Shown: in pieces, positions 35,313 through 43,860 of the stretch
Numbering within the stretch: the first letter of the stretch is position 1
Layout: each line of letters starts with the position of its first letter
From: Burkholderia ubonensis subsp. mesacidophila
GTDB taxonomy: Bacteria > Pseudomonadota > Gammaproteobacteria > Burkholderiales > Burkholderiaceae
Length of the DNA: 64,000 nucleotides
Direction of reading: 5' to 3'
Assembly: GCF_002097715.1 (NCBI RefSeq)
Contig: NZ_CP020738.1
Location: 186,001 to 250,000 of the forward strand
Position numbers and translations under genes: made by a program
Notes under the pieces: model-generated
The model's database searches: none
Told to the model about the DNA's origin: nothing
Seen by the model: only the letters and a program-made list of their open reading frames with translations

Positions 35313-35969
35313 ATGAAACGACTGACCCGCGATGAAATGGCCAAGCGCGTCGCCCAGGACATCCCCGAAGGCGCGTACGTGAACCTCGGCATCGGCGTGC
35401 CGACGCTGGTGGGCAACCACCTCGACCCGAGCAAGGAAATCTTCCTGCACAGCGAGAACGGCCTGCTCGGCATGGGCCCGGCGCCCGCGCCCGGTGACGA
35501 AGACGACGAGCTGATCAACGCCGGCAAGCAGCACGTGACGCTGCTCACGGGCGGCGCGTATTTCCACCACGCCGATTCGTTCGCGATGATGCGCGGCGGC
35601 CATCTCGACTACTGCGTGCTCGGTGCGTTCCAGGTGTCCGCGACGGGCGACCTCGCGAACTGGCATACCGGCGCACCCGACGCGATTCCGGCCGTCGGCG
35701 GCGCGATGGACCTCGCGATCGGCGCGAAGCAGGTGTTCGTGATGATGGAGCACCTGACGAAGCAGGGCGAGAGCAAGATCGTCGCGCAATGCTCGTATCC
35801 GGTCACGGGCATCCGTTGCGTGAGCCGCATCTATACGGATCTCGCCGTGCTCGACGTGACGCGCGACGGCCTCGCGGTGACGGAGATCTTCACCGACCTG
35901 TCGTTCGACGCGCTGCAGCAGCTGACCGGCGTGCCGCTGATCGACGCGACGCAGAAGGCCGCGGCCTGA
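35313..35969 (+). CDS. pcaJ: 3-oxoadipate CoA-transferase subunit B
   Basis: 218 aa. Catalytic glutamate in HSENGLLGMGP; GIGVPTLVGN near the N-terminus. Start ATG 35313 (MKRLTRDEMAKRV) with AGGAAA ahead of it. Partner of PcaI. A hairpin at 35977-36004 follows. Confidence 0.95.
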   Translation: MKRLTRDEMAKRVAQDIPEGAYVNLGIGVPTLVGNHLDPSKEIFLHSENGLLGMGPAPAPGDEDDELINAGKQHVTLLTGGAYFHHADSFAMMRGGHLDYCVLGAFQVSATGDLANWHTGAPDAIPAVGGAMDLAIGAKQVFVMMEHLTKQGESKIVAQCSYPVTGIRCVSRIYTDLAVLDVTRDGLAVTEIFTDLSFDALQQLTGVPLIDATQKAAA

Positions 35970-35976
35970 ACCGGAT

Positions 35977-36004
35977 GCCGGCGTGCGTGCCCGCGCACGC
36001 CGGC
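35977..36004 (+). terminator. Hairpin between pcaJ and pcaB
   Basis: Eleven-base-pair stem GCCGGCGTGCG / CGCACGCCGGC with a 6-base loop, starting 7 bp after the pcaJ stop. Suggests that pcaIJ and pcaBDC may be partly separate transcripts. No T run. Confidence 0.6.
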
Positions 36005-36050
36005 GCGCTTCGTTGGACAATAAGCGCACCCTGTATCCCGACCTGACGCC

Positions 36051-37424
36051 ATGCTCGAAGACAGCGCCCGCCTGACCTCCCTCATCTGCGGCACCGAGCC
36101 GCTCAACCGGATCTGGTCCCCCCGCGCGACGATCCAGCGCATGCTCGACGTCGAGGCGGCGCTCGCGCGCGCGCTCGCCGCGCGGCAGGTGATTCCCGCT
36201 GCCGCGGTCGCGCCGATCGAACGCGCGTGCGATGCCGGCCAGCTCGACGCCGACGCACTCGCGCGCGATGCCGCGCTCGGCGGCAACCTCGCGATTCCGC
36301 TCGTCAAGCAACTCACCGCGCGCGTGAAGGCCGACGACCCCGAAGCCGCGAAATTCGTGCACTGGGGCGCGACGAGCCAGGACATCATCGATACCGCGAC
36401 GGTCCTGCAGCTGCGTGACACGCTCGACGTGCTCGAACCGCTGCTCGACACCGCCTGCGCGTCGCTTGCCGAGCTTGCACGCACGCATCGCGCGACGCCC
36501 GCGATCGGTCGCACGTGGCTGCAGCAGGCGCTGCCGATCACGCTCGGCCTGAAGTTCGCGCAATGGCTCGACGCGCTGCTGCGTCACCGCGCGCGTTTCG
36601 CGGAGCTGCGCGCGCGTGCGCTGGTGCTGCAGTTCGGCGGCGCGGCGGGCACGCTCGCGAGCCTGCGCGAGCACGCGCAGGGTGTCGCGGCCGCGCTCGC
36701 CGACGACCTGAAGCTCGCGCTGCCGGCGGTGCCGTGGCACACGCAGCGCGACCGCATCGCCGAAGCGGCCGCGTGCTTCGGCATGCTGACCGGCACGCTC
36801 GGCAAGATCGCGCGCGACGTGTCGCTGCAGATGCAGACCGAAGTCGGCGAGCTTGGCGAGCCGGCCGCGGCCGGCAAGGGCGGCTCGTCGACGATGCCGC
36901 ACAAGCGCAATCCGGTCGGCTGCGCGGCGGTGCTGACGGCCGCGGTGCGCGCGCCGGGCCTCGTCGCGACGGTGTTCGCCGGCATGGTCCAGGAGCACGA
37001 GCGCGCGCTCGGCGGCTGGCAGGCCGAATGGGACGCGCTGCCCGACCTCGCGCGCCTGACGGGCGGCGCGCTCGCGCAGATCGCGCAGATCGTCGCGGGC
37101 CTCGACGTCAACACCGAACGCCTGGCCGCCAATCTCGACCTGACGCGCGGCCTGATCCTCGGCGAAGCGGTGATGCTCGCGCTCGGCGACCGGATCGGCC
37201 GGCTCGATGCGCACCATCTCGTCGAGCACGCGTCGAAGGAAGCGGTGCGCACCGGCGCGACGCTGTTCGACGTGCTCGCCGCCGATCCGGCCGTGTCCGC
37301 CCACCTGTCGCGCGACGCGCTCGCAAGCCTGCTCGATCCCGCCCATTACGTCGGCGAGGCGCACGCCTATGTCGATGCCGTGCTCGCCGCGTGCGCGAGC
37401 GCGAACCTTCAAGGAGAACACTGA
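36051..37424 (+). CDS. pcaB: 3-carboxy-cis,cis-muconate cycloisomerase
   Basis: 457 aa, fumarase/aspartase superfamily. Signature GSSTMPHKRNP at about residues 280-290 and the WGATSQDIIDTA active-site stretch. Converts 3-carboxymuconate (from protocatechuate dioxygenase, pcaGH, not in this window) to 4-carboxymuconolactone. Stop overlaps the pcaD start (TGATG). Confidence 0.95.
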   Translation: MLEDSARLTSLICGTEPLNRIWSPRATIQRMLDVEAALARALAARQVIPAAAVAPIERACDAGQLDADALARDAALGGNLAIPLVKQLTARVKADDPEAAKFVHWGATSQDIIDTATVLQLRDTLDVLEPLLDTACASLAELARTHRATPAIGRTWLQQALPITLGLKFAQWLDALLRHRARFAELRARALVLQFGGAAGTLASLREHAQGVAAALADDLKLALPAVPWHTQRDRIAEAAACFGMLTGTLGKIARDVSLQMQTEVGELGEPAAAGKGGSSTMPHKRNPVGCAAVLTAAVRAPGLVATVFAGMVQEHERALGGWQAEWDALPDLARLTGGALAQIAQIVAGLDVNTERLAANLDLTRGLILGEAVMLALGDRIGRLDAHHLVEHASKEAVRTGATLFDVLAADPAVSAHLSRDALASLLDPAHYVGEAHAYVDAVLAACASANLQGEH

Positions 37425-38209
37425 TGCCTTTCGCCACTGTCAACGGCGTGCAACTGCATTACCGGATCGATCGCGCCGCGCGCGACGACGCGCCGTGGCT
37501 CGTCTTCTCGAACTCGCTCGGCGCCGACCTGCAGATGTGGGCGCCGCAGATCCGCCCGCTCGCGCAGCACTTCAACATCCTGCGCTACGACACGCGCGGC
37601 CACGGCCATTCGGCCGCGCCGGCCGGCTCGTACACGATCGACCAGCTCGCGGGCGACGTGATCGGCCTGCTCGATCATGTCGGCATCGTGCGCGCGCATT
37701 TCTGCGGGATCTCGATGGGCGGCCTGACGGGCGCGGCGCTCGCCGCGCGCTTCCCGTCGCGGATCGGCCGCGCGGTGCTCGCGAACACGTCCGCGAAGAT
37801 CGGTTCGCCGGAAGTGTGGACGCCGCGCGCGCAGAAGGCGCGCACCGAAGGAATGACCGCGCTCGCCGACGCCGTGCTGCCGCGCTGGTTCACGGCCGCG
37901 TTCGTCGAGCGCGAGCCGCGCCTGATCGACGCGATCCGCGACACGTTCGTGCATACCGACAACGACGGCTACGCGGCGAACTGCGACGCGCTGAACGCGG
38001 CCGACCTGCGCGACGAAGTGAAGGGCATCGCGCTCCCGGTGCTCGTCGTGACGGGCACGCATGACCTGTCGACGCCGCCCGACCAGGGCCGCGCGCTCGC
38101 GGCGGCGATTCCCGGCGCGAAGCACGTCGAATTCGACGCCGCGCACATCTCGAACATCGAATGCACCGACGGCTTCAACCGCGCGCTGCTCGATTTCCTG
38201 ACTGCCTGA
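37424..38209 (+). CDS. pcaD: 3-oxoadipate enol-lactonase
   Basis: 261 aa alpha/beta hydrolase. Nucleophile elbow GISMGG (Ser near residue 97), oxyanion region FSNSLGADLQMW, and catalytic His in AAHISNIE. Hydrolyses 3-oxoadipate enol-lactone. ATG 37424 overlaps the pcaB stop and has AAGGAGAA upstream. Confidence 0.95.
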   Translation: MPFATVNGVQLHYRIDRAARDDAPWLVFSNSLGADLQMWAPQIRPLAQHFNILRYDTRGHGHSAAPAGSYTIDQLAGDVIGLLDHVGIVRAHFCGISMGGLTGAALAARFPSRIGRAVLANTSAKIGSPEVWTPRAQKARTEGMTALADAVLPRWFTAAFVEREPRLIDAIRDTFVHTDNDGYAANCDALNAADLRDEVKGIALPVLVVTGTHDLSTPPDQGRALAAAIPGAKHVEFDAAHISNIECTDGFNRALLDFLTA

Positions 38210-38219
38210 GGAGGCCGCG

Positions 38220-38606
38220 ATGGATGACCAGCAACGTTACGAAGCGGGGATGACGGTGCGCCGCGCGGTGCTCGGCGACGCGCACGTCGACCGTTCGATC
38301 GAGAACCGCACCGAAGTCACCGAAGAATTCCAGAACCTGATCACGCGCTATGCATGGGGCGAGATCTGGACGCGCGACGGGCTGCCGCGCCACACGCGCA
38401 GCCTGCTGACGATCGCGATGATGGTCGCGCTGAATCGCGGCGAGGAGCTCGCGCTGCATCTGCGCGCGGCGCGCAACAACGGCGTGACGCGCGACGAGAT
38501 CAAGGAAGTGCTGCTGCAGACCGCGATCTACTGCGGCGTGCCGGCGGCGAACTCGGCGTTCCATCTCGCGGACCGGATCTTCAAGGAGCAGGATGGGGCC
38601 GCCTAG
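38220..38606 (+). CDS. pcaC: 4-carboxymuconolactone decarboxylase
   Basis: 128 aa, CMD/AhpD fold: VTEEFQNLITRYAWGEIWTRDGL, LRAARNNGVTRDEIKEVLLQTAIYCGVPAAN. Decarboxylates 4-carboxymuconolactone to the enol-lactone used by PcaD. Eleven bases after pcaD. Free-standing, unlike the fused PcaL form of some bacteria. Confidence 0.95.
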   Translation: MDDQQRYEAGMTVRRAVLGDAHVDRSIENRTEVTEEFQNLITRYAWGEIWTRDGLPRHTRSLLTIAMMVALNRGEELALHLRAARNNGVTRDEIKEVLLQTAIYCGVPAANSAFHLADRIFKEQDGAA

Positions 38607-38609
38607 GAC

Positions 38610-38631
38610 GGCCGGCCAGGCACGGCCGGCC
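38610..38631. terminator. Hairpin after pcaC
   Basis: GGCCGGCC repeated at 38610-38617 and 38624-38631; because it is palindromic the two copies can form an 8-bp stem with a 6-base loop. Just after pcaC stop and before pcaK. Confidence 0.45.
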
Positions 38632-38746
38632 ATCGATGACAAACGCGCCGGCAGAGCATCGGCGCGCAGCGCACCGTGAAGGATGCGCAATAAAGGAAGG
38701 GCGCGGCAGAGAGGCCGCGCCGCATACATATATCAGGAGACTAGCG

Positions 38747-40105
38747 ATGAATCGCGCCCCGGTCGTCAACGTACAGACCTTCATCAACGAGCAGCCGTTC
38801 GGCGGCTTCCAGTGGCTCATCTTCCTCATGTGTTTCGTGATCGTCCTGCTGGACGGTTTCGATACCGCCGCGATTGGCTTCATTGCGCCGTCGCTGCTGA
38901 CCGAATGGCATCTGACCAAGCCCGATCTCGCGCCCGTGCTCAGCGCCGCGCTGTTCGGCCTCGCGTGCGGCGCGCTCGTGTCGGGCCCGCTGTCCGACCG
39001 CCTCGGGCGCCGCGCGCTGCTGCTCGGCTCGGTGTTCCTGTTCGGCGCGGCGTGTCTTGCCTCCGCGTTCTCGTCGGGCATCGAACAGCTGACGGTCCTG
39101 CGTTTCGTGACCGGCGTCGGCCTGGGCGCGGCGATGCCGAACGCCGTCACGATGATGGGCGAGTTCTGCCCCGACCAGCGCCGCGCGACCGTGATCAACC
39201 TGATGTTCTGCGGCTTTCCGCTCGGCGCCGCGTTCGGCGGCTTCCTCGCCGCGTGGATGATTCCGCATTTCGGCTGGCGCAGCGTGCTGATGCTGGGCGG
39301 CGTGACGCCGTTGCTGCTCGGCGTGCTGCTGCTCGTCAAGATGCCGGAGTCGGTGCGCTTCATGGTCGCGAACAGCCGGCCCGTCGACCACATCCGCGCG
39401 ACGCTGGCGCGCATTTCGCGCGACGCGCTGAACGCCGGCTCGTTCGTGATGACGGAGACCGCGCCGCAGACGGGCGGCAAGGGCGTCGGCGTCGTGCTGT
39501 CGCGCTCGTATGTCGTCGGCTCCGTGATGCTGTGGCTGGCCTACTTCATGGGCCTCGTGATCTTCTACGCGTCGATCAACTGGATGCCGATCCTGCTGAA
39601 GGAGGCCGGCCTGACGCCGAAAAGCGCGACGCTGATCTCGGCGCTGTTCCCGCTCGGCGGCGTCGGCGCCGTGCTGTGCGGCGTGCTGATGGACCGCTTC
39701 AATGCGAACCGCGTGATTGCCGTGTGCTATGCGCTGACGGCCGTCAGCGTGTACGCGATCGGGCAGGCGGTCGGCAACGTCGGGCTGCTCGTGCTGATCG
39801 TGTTCGTCGCCGGCGTGCTGATGAACACCGCGCAATCGTCGATGCCCGCGCTGGCCGCGGCGTTCTATCCGACCGAGGGGCGCGGCACCGGCGTCGCGTG
39901 GATGCTCGGCGTCGGGCGCTTCGGCGGGATTGCCGGCTCGTTTCTCGTCGCCGAGCTGACGCGCCGCCACTTCACGTTCGCGGGCGTGTTCGCGACGATC
40001 GCCGTCGCCGGCGTGCTGTCCTGCGTCGCGCTGCTGATCAAGCAGACGGCGCGGCCGTATGAGGCCGCGCCGTCGTCGGGCAACGCGAAGCCGCTCGGCC
40101 ACTGA
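38747..40105 (+). CDS. pcaK: 4-hydroxybenzoate/protocatechuate transporter, AAHS-type MFS
   Basis: 452 aa with 12 membrane segments. It has the aromatic-acid transporter TM1 motif DGFDTAAIGFIAPSL and GPLSDRLGRRALL in the loop after TM2. Takes up 4-hydroxybenzoate and protocatechuate. ATG 38747 with CAGGAGA upstream. Last gene of the catabolic block. Confidence 0.92.
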   Translation: MNRAPVVNVQTFINEQPFGGFQWLIFLMCFVIVLLDGFDTAAIGFIAPSLLTEWHLTKPDLAPVLSAALFGLACGALVSGPLSDRLGRRALLLGSVFLFGAACLASAFSSGIEQLTVLRFVTGVGLGAAMPNAVTMMGEFCPDQRRATVINLMFCGFPLGAAFGGFLAAWMIPHFGWRSVLMLGGVTPLLLGVLLLVKMPESVRFMVANSRPVDHIRATLARISRDALNAGSFVMTETAPQTGGKGVGVVLSRSYVVGSVMLWLAYFMGLVIFYASINWMPILLKEAGLTPKSATLISALFPLGGVGAVLCGVLMDRFNANRVIAVCYALTAVSVYAIGQAVGNVGLLVLIVFVAGVLMNTAQSSMPALAAAFYPTEGRGTGVAWMLGVGRFGGIAGSFLVAELTRRHFTFAGVFATIAVAGVLSCVALLIKQTARPYEAAPSSGNAKPLGH

Positions 40106-40119
40106 TCGAGGAAGCCGGC

Positions 40120-40139
40120 GCGCTGCCGCGTGGCAGCGC
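40120..40139. terminator. Hairpin between pcaK and convergent small gene
   Basis: GCGCTGCC / GGCAGCGC, 8-bp stem with loop GCGT, 15 bp after the pcaK stop and just before the stop of the minus-strand gene. Confidence 0.65.
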
Positions 40140-40141
40140 CG

Positions 40142-40390
40142 CTATTCTTCCGCGTCGTGCTGCTTGACGAAGTTGCGCAGATACGCGAGCAGCGCAGCAT
40201 CGCGGCTGCGATGGTCGGCGAGGTTGGGGGCGCCCACGTCTTCCTCCTCGCCGAACAGGCTTGGCGGCGCGCGATACGTGCCGACCTCGATGTCCTCGCG
40301 CAGAATCCGGATGTCGTGGGTTTCCTGGTGATATTCGGCGACCCAGTGCATCCCTTCGATGTGCTCGCCTGCCCTCAGCGTTGGATTCAT
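40142..40390 (-). CDS. Hypothetical protein, 82 aa
   Basis: Acidic, soluble small protein beginning MNPTLRAGEHIEGMHWVAEY, with a middle EEEDVGAPNLADH and a C-terminal helix ending NFVKQHDAEE. ATG 40390 has GGGAGACAAACC ahead. Not recognised. Convergent with pcaK and upstream of nothing on its own strand. Confidence 0.65.
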   Translation of the reverse strand: MNPTLRAGEHIEGMHWVAEYHQETHDIRILREDIEVGTYRAPPSLFGEEEDVGAPNLADHRSRDAALLAYLRNFVKQHDAEE

Positions 40391-40489
40391 CGGTTTGTCT
40401 CCCGGCAGCAGCGGCTTCACCGGCGAAGCGGTGTTGCGCGCCTGGAATCCAAGCGTACGCCAGCACGTGGCGAATCTCAACGGGTGCGC

Positions 40490-41107
40490 TTAGTGCGGCA
40501 GCAGGTGCGCGACGAGCGGATACAGGGACAGAATCAACAGCACGGCCATCGTCACGTTGAACATGCGCAGCGCGCGCGGGTTCGACAGGAAGCGTCGCAG
40601 GCCCTGGCCGAACGCCGCCCACAGGCAGATGCACGGAAAGCCGATCAGGATGAACACGACGGCCATCCACGCGGCGTTCATGCCGTAGTCGGCGGACAGC
40701 CGGACCGTCGTGGCCGCGGTCAGCACCATCATCCATGCCTTCGGATTGACCCATTGGAACGCGGCGGCTTCGACGAACGTCATCGGCCGCGCCTTGCCGC
40801 CGTGCGCGCTGACCTCGCCGGACGTGCCGATCCGCCATGCGAGATACAGCAGGTACGCGACGCTTGCGGCCTCGAGGATCGTGTACAGCGTCGGGACGCG
40901 CTTGAACGCCTCGCCGAGACCGAAGCCGACGCACAGCATCAGGATCGCGACGCCGATGCTGATGCCGAACAGATGCGGCATCGTGCGGCGGAAACCGAAA
41001 TTGACGCCGGACGCGAGCAGCATCGTGTTGTTCGGGCCGGGCGTGATCGACGTGACGAGCGCGAACAGCATGCCGGCGGGCAGTGCGCTCAGGGTGAGGA
41101 ATTCCAT
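40490..41107 (-). CDS. LysE/RhtB-family amino-acid exporter
   Basis: 205 aa with six hydrophobic segments. Family motifs are VTSITPGPNNTMLLASGVNFG and QWVNPKAWMM. ATG 41107 is preferred because GGAGAA lies 9 bases ahead; ATG 41122 is in frame. A MocR-type direct-repeat site lies at 41165-41180 upstream, but no regulator gene is there. The region where it would be is occupied by an insertion sequence. Confidence 0.88.
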   Translation of the reverse strand: MEFLTLSALPAGMLFALVTSITPGPNNTMLLASGVNFGFRRTMPHLFGISIGVAILMLCVGFGLGEAFKRVPTLYTILEAASVAYLLYLAWRIGTSGEVSAHGGKARPMTFVEAAAFQWVNPKAWMMVLTAATTVRLSADYGMNAAWMAVVFILIGFPCICLWAAFGQGLRRFLSNPRALRMFNVTMAVLLILSLYPLVAHLLPH

Positions 41108-41164
41108 TGCGTGATTCTCCATCGGTGAGGCGGGGGATGGAGGCAGTCTAGCGACAGTTGGCTA

Positions 41165-41180
41165 TACAGTACCGGTACAG
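41165..41180. promoter_or_regulatory. MocR-like operator candidate upstream of lysE-type gene
   Basis: TACAGTACCGGTACAG reads as two TACAG units 11 bp apart, about 60 bp before the exporter start. Related to the CAGTACAGA repeats at 12453-12486. MocR-controlled LysE genes often have such sites. Confidence 0.4.
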
Positions 41181-41240
41181 TTGGTTTGACGGATGCCGGT
41201 ACGGGGACGGTGGCTGGATTCCGGTAACTTCTACGCGAGT

Positions 41241-41273
41241 GTTGTCTTTCAGAAAAGGTGTCCGCAGTCTCGA
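41241..41273 (+). repeat. Left copy of imperfect 33-bp flanking repeat
   Basis: Starts GTTGTCTTTCAGAAAAGGTG and ends CCGCAGTCTCGAT. The same sequence, with about four mismatches and one gap, lies in the same orientation at 60824-60856. It marks the left edge of the accessory island. Probably an old insertion-sequence end. Confidence 0.65.
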
Positions 41274-41363
41274 TACAGAGGTGGCAGCGCGAATTCGGAC
41301 AGTCGGATAAGTGGAGCGACCGGGGCCTGAGCCAGCGATAACGCCGGCAAAGGAACCCGGAAG

Positions 41364-41672
41364 ATGACAAAGAGAACCCGACGGACGCACTCAGCGGCGT
41401 TCAAACCGAAGGTGGCACTGGCAGCGGTCAAAGGCGAGCGGACGCCGTCCGAATTGGCGCAGCAGTTCGATGTACATCCGAACCAGATCACGGAATGAAA
41501 GCGGCAGCTGCAAGAGCGTGCGGCGGATGTGTTTGGCGCGGCCGGTGCGCCCTCGAACGAGCCGCCGGTTGATCTGAAATCGTTGCACGCGAAGATCGGG
41601 CAGTTGACGCTTGAGAACGATTTTTTAGAAGGCGCGCTCACCAAAGCAGGATTGTTGAGCGCAAAGCGATGA
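41364..41672 (+). pseudogene. IS3-family orfA with premature TGA
   Basis: Reads MTKRTRRTHSAAFKPKVALA, then ELAQQFDVHPNQITE, then TGA (41498-41500) where the family has tryptophan (TEWKRQL). After it the frame continues KRQLQERAADVFG and LTLENDFLEGALTKAGLLSAKR to a stop just before orfB. The first part is the HTH, the second the leucine-zipper-like segment. A single G-to-A change explains the stop. Confidence 0.8.
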
Positions 41673-42500
41673 TCGACCGTAACCATGCGTTGCCGGTTTC
41701 GCAGCAGGCCCGACTCGTCGGCATCGCGAGATCGAGCGTGTATTACCAGCGGCAGCCGGTGCGTGAGGCGGATCAGTTGTTGATGCGGCGGATCGACGAG
41801 CTGCACATGGAGTTTCCGTTTGCCGGCGCGCGGATGCTGGCGCGTCTGTTGCGCCGGGAGGGCCATGAGGTCGGCCGCCGGCGCGTGCGCACGCTGATGA
41901 AGCGCATGGGCGTGGAAGCGCTGTACTGCAAGCCGAACACGAGCCGGCGCAATGCGCAGCACAAGATCTGGCCGTACCTGCTGCGCGGCATGAAGATCGA
42001 CCGGGGCAATCAGGCGTGGGCACTGGACACGACCTACATTCCGATGGCGCGAGGCTTCGTGTACCTGAACGGCGGTGGTGGACTGGGCGAGCCGCAAGGT
42101 TCTCGCGCACCGAGTGGCCATCACGCTGGAAGCGGTGCATGCTGTTGAAGCGCTTGAAGAAGCGTTCGCCCGGTACGGGCAGCCCGACGTCGTGAATACG
42201 GATCAGGGCAGTCGGTTCACGGCGAATGCGTTCACGCAAGCCATTCTGGGCCGAGGCGTCCGGCTGTCGATGGACGGCAAGGGAAGCTGGCGGGACAACG
42301 TGTTCGTCGAGCGAGTGTGGCGCAGCATCAAGTACGAAGAGGTCTACCTGAAAGCGTACGAGTCGGTCAGCCATGCACGGCGCTCCATCGGCGAGTACAT
42401 CAGCTTGTACAACCGGAAACGGCCCCATTCGAGCCTGGCGGATCAGACGCCGGATGAGGCATACTTGGCGACGCTGCCTGCGATCAAATCGGCAGCATGA
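41669..42500 (+). pseudogene. IS3-family orfB transposase with one-base insertion
   Basis: The first part, to about 42068, reads MIDRNHALPVSQQARLVGIA and carries the first catalytic Asp in WALDTTYIPMA. At 42068-42069 an extra A shifts the frame (GTGTACCTGAACGGCGG where CTGACGGCGG is expected). The rest continues in another frame from VVDWASRKVLAHR, with the second Asp in VNTDQGSRFTA and the Glu in DNVFVERVWRSIKYEE, ending at 42500. All DDE residues survive but on two frames; in IS3 elements the programmed shift is between orfA and orfB, not here. Confidence 0.85.
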
Positions 42501-42544
42501 TTGTCTCGGACGTTCCACTTAAAAATCTCAGAAGACTGTCCGAA

Positions 42545-43073
42545 CGAGCGAGGCCACCTCTCTGCGACTCCGTAGGCTGACTTGAGATAATCCTGAGGCT
42601 GACCCGTTGAACAAGCCGCCGCGCGCACTGCGCTTCGCCTGGTCGTAGGACTGCGAAAAACGCTGGCCGGCGGCCGCCATGCCCGAGTTGGTGACGGTTA
42701 GTGTTGCTTGGGATGATCATGCGGATCATGGCCCTGACGCGAGATAGCGCTTGCATGGCTGTGGGATAGGGCGCACTCTCATCATGTTCGATGTGCGCGA
42801 CCGATGGTTTTGCGTCGACACCTTGCGATTCCCCCGGTCAGCACGGCTCCCCAGAAAGCTCACCACAACGATCCCGCGAGCGAACGTCGAAGCTGCGAAC
42901 TTCGCGCGTCAACCGAGCCTCCCTCTGAGGCTCGATCCGGCAGTTCAGCGCGCGAGAGATGCCGTCGGCGGCAAGCCCGCGGGTAGTCGTCCGCGCCTCC
43001 TATAGGGCGGACGACGACTAAATTCGGTCACCGCGACGGTCCTGACAATTGATTTCTTTTTTTGGGAACCGAC
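42545..43073. other. Gene-free region right of the insertion sequence
   Basis: About 530 bp with no recognised gene. A short minus-strand stretch (about 42545-42680) reads like a protein fragment (AAAGQRFSQSYDQAKRSA) that the insertion may have cut, but it is too short to name. A 9-bp stem GTCGTCCGC / GCGGACGAC lies at 42986-43015 just before the next small gene. Confidence 0.4.
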
Positions 43074-43259
43074 ATGCCTAAGCAAACCGAACTGAAGTCA
43101 GCCAGGCCCGTCAGGCAAAGCGATTACGTTGACGTGCAAAAGGCGCGCGCTTTGGAACTGAAGCGCGCGGACAGCGAGCGCGCCCAGAAACGGCGTGAAA
43201 ATGACGCCTGCATCAATGTCAACGCGAGCAAGTGGCGTTATATCGGTCAGGAGGGTTAG
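43074..43259 (+). CDS. 61-aa protein with NASKWRY motif
   Basis: Very polar and charged; middle part is a predicted helix (ARALELKRADSERAQKRREND) and the end is INVNASKWRYIGQEG. A second member, 59 aa on the minus strand at 50459-50638, shares the charged helix and the N-x-NASKWRY block. Directly followed by the DUF1488 gene. Function unknown. Confidence 0.7.
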   Translation: MPKQTELKSARPVRQSDYVDVQKARALELKRADSERAQKRRENDACINVNASKWRYIGQEG

Positions 43260-43526
43260 ATGGGGCATAGTGCCGTGACACTCAACTTTCCTAATCCCAG
43301 TCGCACCTACGACGCTTCCAGACACTGTGTGTGCTTCTGGGGCTACGACAATTCTCGCGAGATTACCTTTCTGGTCGACGATGCGATGCTGGCGAAACTG
43401 AACTCCGACATGGGTTCTGGCGAGCCCGCCTTGCTTGCGGCCTTCGACCGCAATCGCGACCGGATTCTGGGACTTGCCAGAGACCTTTACAAGGGAGGTC
43501 CCCAGAACTGGTACACGATCTCGTGA
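43260..43526 (+). CDS. DUF1488-family small protein
   Basis: 88 aa. N-terminal LNFPNPSRTYDASRHCVCFWGYDNSREI, then a helix with LLAAFDRNRDRILGLARDLY and final GPQNWYTIS. This matches my memory of DUF1488, common in Burkholderia and relatives. Begins at the base after the preceding stop, so probably one operon with the NASKWRY protein. Function unknown. Confidence 0.75.
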   Translation: MGHSAVTLNFPNPSRTYDASRHCVCFWGYDNSREITFLVDDAMLAKLNSDMGSGEPALLAAFDRNRDRILGLARDLYKGGPQNWYTIS

Positions 43527-43860
43527 GAGTGGTCCCCGTTCGCGCGCGCATCCCATGTACGCCTTCTTTCCGACCTGCACTAGCCGCAGGTAGTTGCTTG
43601 CTCGCGTAGGGACCCGCTAATCGTTCGGGCGTGCGGCCCGGGCGGCTCGGTCAGGCGGGCGCATACGACTATTTCCTGGCGAACGTCACTGGTGCGAGTA
43701 TGCGGAAGTTCGAACGGCAACCTGCGGAACTTTGAGGGAGCGCGTGGGGGTGCGCTCGGTGGGGAGCGACTGGTGGCTAACCTGGTATGACCGCGCTCCA
43801 ACGTTGAGCCATCCAGTTTTGTATCGCCGCGTGCGCGGGTATGCCGGGTCTGAGGGGGAC
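43527..43860. other. Gene-free region
   Basis: About 330 bp upstream of the SagB-type gene. The frame of that gene is open to 43732, but those residues do not look like the family and GAGGGGG precedes ATG 43861. No other feature seen. Confidence 0.45.

Larger units (their letters stand above)
41294..42544 (+). mobile_element. IS3-family insertion sequence, inactivated
   Basis: About 1.25 kb. The proposed ends share TTCGGACAGTC (left 41294-41304; reverse complement at the right ending 42544) and a TCCACTT/AAGTGGA block further in. It contains an orfA with a nonsense codon and an orfB with a frameshift, so it cannot move by itself. Exact ends and target duplication not determined. Confidence 0.8.

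Noticed and set aside
41669..42124. Frame break in the transposase as programmed frameshifting
   Set aside because: IS3 elements shift between orfA and orfB on a slippery A-rich site. Here the break is in mid-orfB inside the catalytic domain, caused by one extra A.
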